Shown here: positions 6,773 through 7,513 of the stretch, piece by piece
Position numbering within the stretch: the first letter of the stretch is position 1
Layout: every line of letters begins with the position of its first letter
Assembly (NCBI GenBank): GCA_900320235.1
Contig: ONRO01000091.1
Span: 1-7,513, forward strand
From: an uncultured Eubacteriales bacterium
GTDB taxonomy: Bacteria; Bacillota; Clostridia; Oscillospirales; Acutalibacteraceae
Direction of reading: 5' to 3'
DNA length: 7,513 bases
Translations under genes and position numbers: made by a program
Notes under the pieces: generated by a model
The model's input: the letters and a program-made list of their open reading frames with translations, nothing else
Databases searched by the model: none
Told to the model about the DNA's origin: nothing

Positions 6773-7273
6773 ATGGAAGGAATAATACAGGGAATGGTAT
6801 CTGCCCTGAACGGGATACCTGCTGAGCTTGTTGTCTTTATTATATCACTGTGTCCGATTCTTGAACTCAGGGGCGGTCTGATTGCCGCAAGCATTCTCAA
6901 TGTCGACATGTGGAAGGCTATCCCCATATGTATTCTCGGAAATATCCTGCCGATACCCTTTATTCTTTTGTTTATCGAAAAAATATTTGAACTGCTTAAA
7001 AACACCAGATTTGTCAAGCTGATAAACAAGCTTGAAGCCAAAGCTGAAAAAGGTGCTCAGAAAATAATGAAGCATAAAAAATTCGGACTTTTCCTTTTTG
7101 TCGGAATACCTCTTCCGGGAACCGGAGCATGGACAGGTTCACTTGTTGCTGCTTTATTCCATTTCAAGCTCAAGGATGCATGCATTGCAATCTTCACCGG
7201 TCTTATACTCGCGACAGTAATTATGACATTTATTTCCTACGGTATTCCCTATATCATTTCTCTGTTTATGTAA
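6773..7273 (+). CDS. COG2426 / PF06695 small membrane protein ('putative small multidrug export protein')
   Basis: A 166-residue inner-membrane protein. Two signature blocks identify the family: PILELRGGL (28-36) and PLPGTGAWTG (113-122). Hydrophobic segments lie at about 17-42, 49-75, 104-129 and 136-166; a basic, hydrophilic loop at 76-103 (KLEAKAEKGAQKIMKHKK) separates the halves. The two halves align at a constant offset of 87 residues (P28/P115, G35/G122, A39/A126, A49/A136, G56/G143), indicating an internal duplication. The 'multidrug export' label is an old database name; I know of no solid proof of drug transport. I recall structure-prediction work linking the family to DedA/Tmem41-type proteins with re-entrant loops, which would suggest lipid or ion-coupled transport. 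It is a single-gene unit with its own promoter, and a terminator follows about 75 bases after the stop. Family call is strong, function uncertain. Confidence 0.9.
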   Translation: MEGIIQGMVSALNGIPAELVVFIISLCPILELRGGLIAASILNVDMWKAIPICILGNILPIPFILLFIEKIFELLKNTRFVKLINKLEAKAEKGAQKIMKHKKFGLFLFVGIPLPGTGAWTGSLVAALFHFKLKDACIAIFTGLILATVIMTFISYGIPYIISLFM

Positions 7274-7348
7274 CACTATCTGTATCAGTGATGACACGAC
7301 CATTGACAGGAAGCAGGATCATCCCTGAACATCTGAATATATTAATTC

Positions 7349-7382
7349 AGGCTGACGTACATTTAAGTACGCCAGCCTTTTT
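7349..7382 (+). terminator. Rho-independent terminator after the small membrane protein gene
   Basis: Left arm AGGCTGACGTAC (7349-7360), loop ATTTAA, right arm GTACGCCAGCCT (7367-7378): eleven of twelve pairs, with one A-C mismatch. A run of T follows (7378-7382). Outside the stem, ATTAAT on both sides (7341-7346 and 7383-7388) could extend pairing. On the opposite strand the stem is not followed by a U-tract, so it may end the converging gene less efficiently. Confidence 0.9.
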
Positions 7383-7383
7383 A

Positions 7384-7513
7384 TTAATCAATTATGATCT
7401 GCTTTCCGTTTACAATATAGTGATTGTTCTGTGTACCGCTCTGATATTCAGAATAATATGATGAGGTACCCCAGTGAGGAGAGAAAGTTACTTTTACAGG
7501 AGTTGATGCTGAT
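7384..7513 (-). CDS. C-terminal end of an unrecognised protein, start beyond right edge
   Basis: The minus strand is open from the right edge to a TAA at 7384-7386, giving 42 visible codons. The tail is rich in Ser, Thr, Tyr, Asn and Gln, and ends HYIVNGKQIIID. No cysteine, membrane segment or motif known to me is present. The polar, probably beta-rich composition would suit an extracellular or surface protein, but this is weak inference. It counts as coding because the frame is open to the edge and the stop lies immediately beside the terminator hairpin, as at the end of a real gene. It converges on the small membrane protein gene. Family cannot be assigned from this fragment. Confidence 0.6.
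   Translation of the reverse strand, partial: SASTPVKVTFSPHWGTSSYYSEYQSGTQNNHYIVNGKQIIID

Noticed and set aside
6661..7041. Minus-strand open frame of 126 codons opposite the small membrane protein
   Set aside because: The plus strand carries the PF06695 motifs, promoter and GGAGG site; the minus frame has no supporting signal.
7129..7461. Plus-strand frame crossing the membrane protein end and the terminator
   Set aside because: It runs through a strong terminator hairpin and overlaps both the real membrane protein gene and the converging gene end.
1..7513. CRISPR array, tRNA, rRNA, insertion sequence, toxin-antitoxin or phage genes
   Set aside because: No spaced direct repeats, cloverleaf, terminal inverted repeats or relevant protein motifs were seen on either strand.

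Overview
The window is an ordinary-looking stretch of a low-GC Bacillota chromosome. Strong AGGAG-type ribosome binding sites, sigma-A-like promoters with 17-bp spacers, a LytR-CpsA-Psr protein with a long cytoplasmic tail and the codon style suggest a clostridial, Ruminococcus/Oscillospiraceae-like organism. That placement is inference from style and gene families; no marker gene fixes it.

Layout, left to right. 1-1563 (minus): a cell-envelope LytR-CpsA-Psr (LCP) phosphotransferase. It starts inside the window and runs off the left edge before its stop; it has its own good promoter at 1657-1685. 1752-6390 (minus): a three-gene unit transcribed in the order sbcD, sbcC, yfbR. sbcD and sbcC overlap by 4 bases (GTGA), and yfbR follows after 50 bases. 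A candidate promoter lies at 6487-6515, with a perfect 15-bp palindrome at the predicted transcription start. No clear terminator separates yfbR from the LCP gene. 6391-6772: an AT-rich divergent intergenic region holding promoters for both sides. 6773-7273 (plus): a small membrane protein of the COG2426/PF06695 'small multidrug export' family, with a near-consensus promoter, a leader hairpin and a strong terminator at 7349-7382. 7384-7513 (minus): the last 42 codons of an unrecognised gene that converges on it.

How the genes work together. SbcD (Mre11-type nuclease) and SbcC (Rad50-type ATPase) form the SbcCD complex, which opens DNA hairpins and processes blocked double-strand ends. YfbR dephosphorylates deoxynucleoside 5'-monophosphates. 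Their joint transcription suggests, as inference only, a link between end resection and clearing or salvage of the released dNMPs. The LCP enzyme and the small membrane protein are envelope functions with their own promoters and no evident tie to the DNA repair unit.

I found no undescribed multi-gene system. There is no CRISPR array, tRNA, rRNA, insertion sequence or prophage gene. The items most worth a second look are the operator-like palindrome at the sbcD start site, the sbcDC-yfbR linkage, the internal duplication in the small membrane protein and its leader hairpin.
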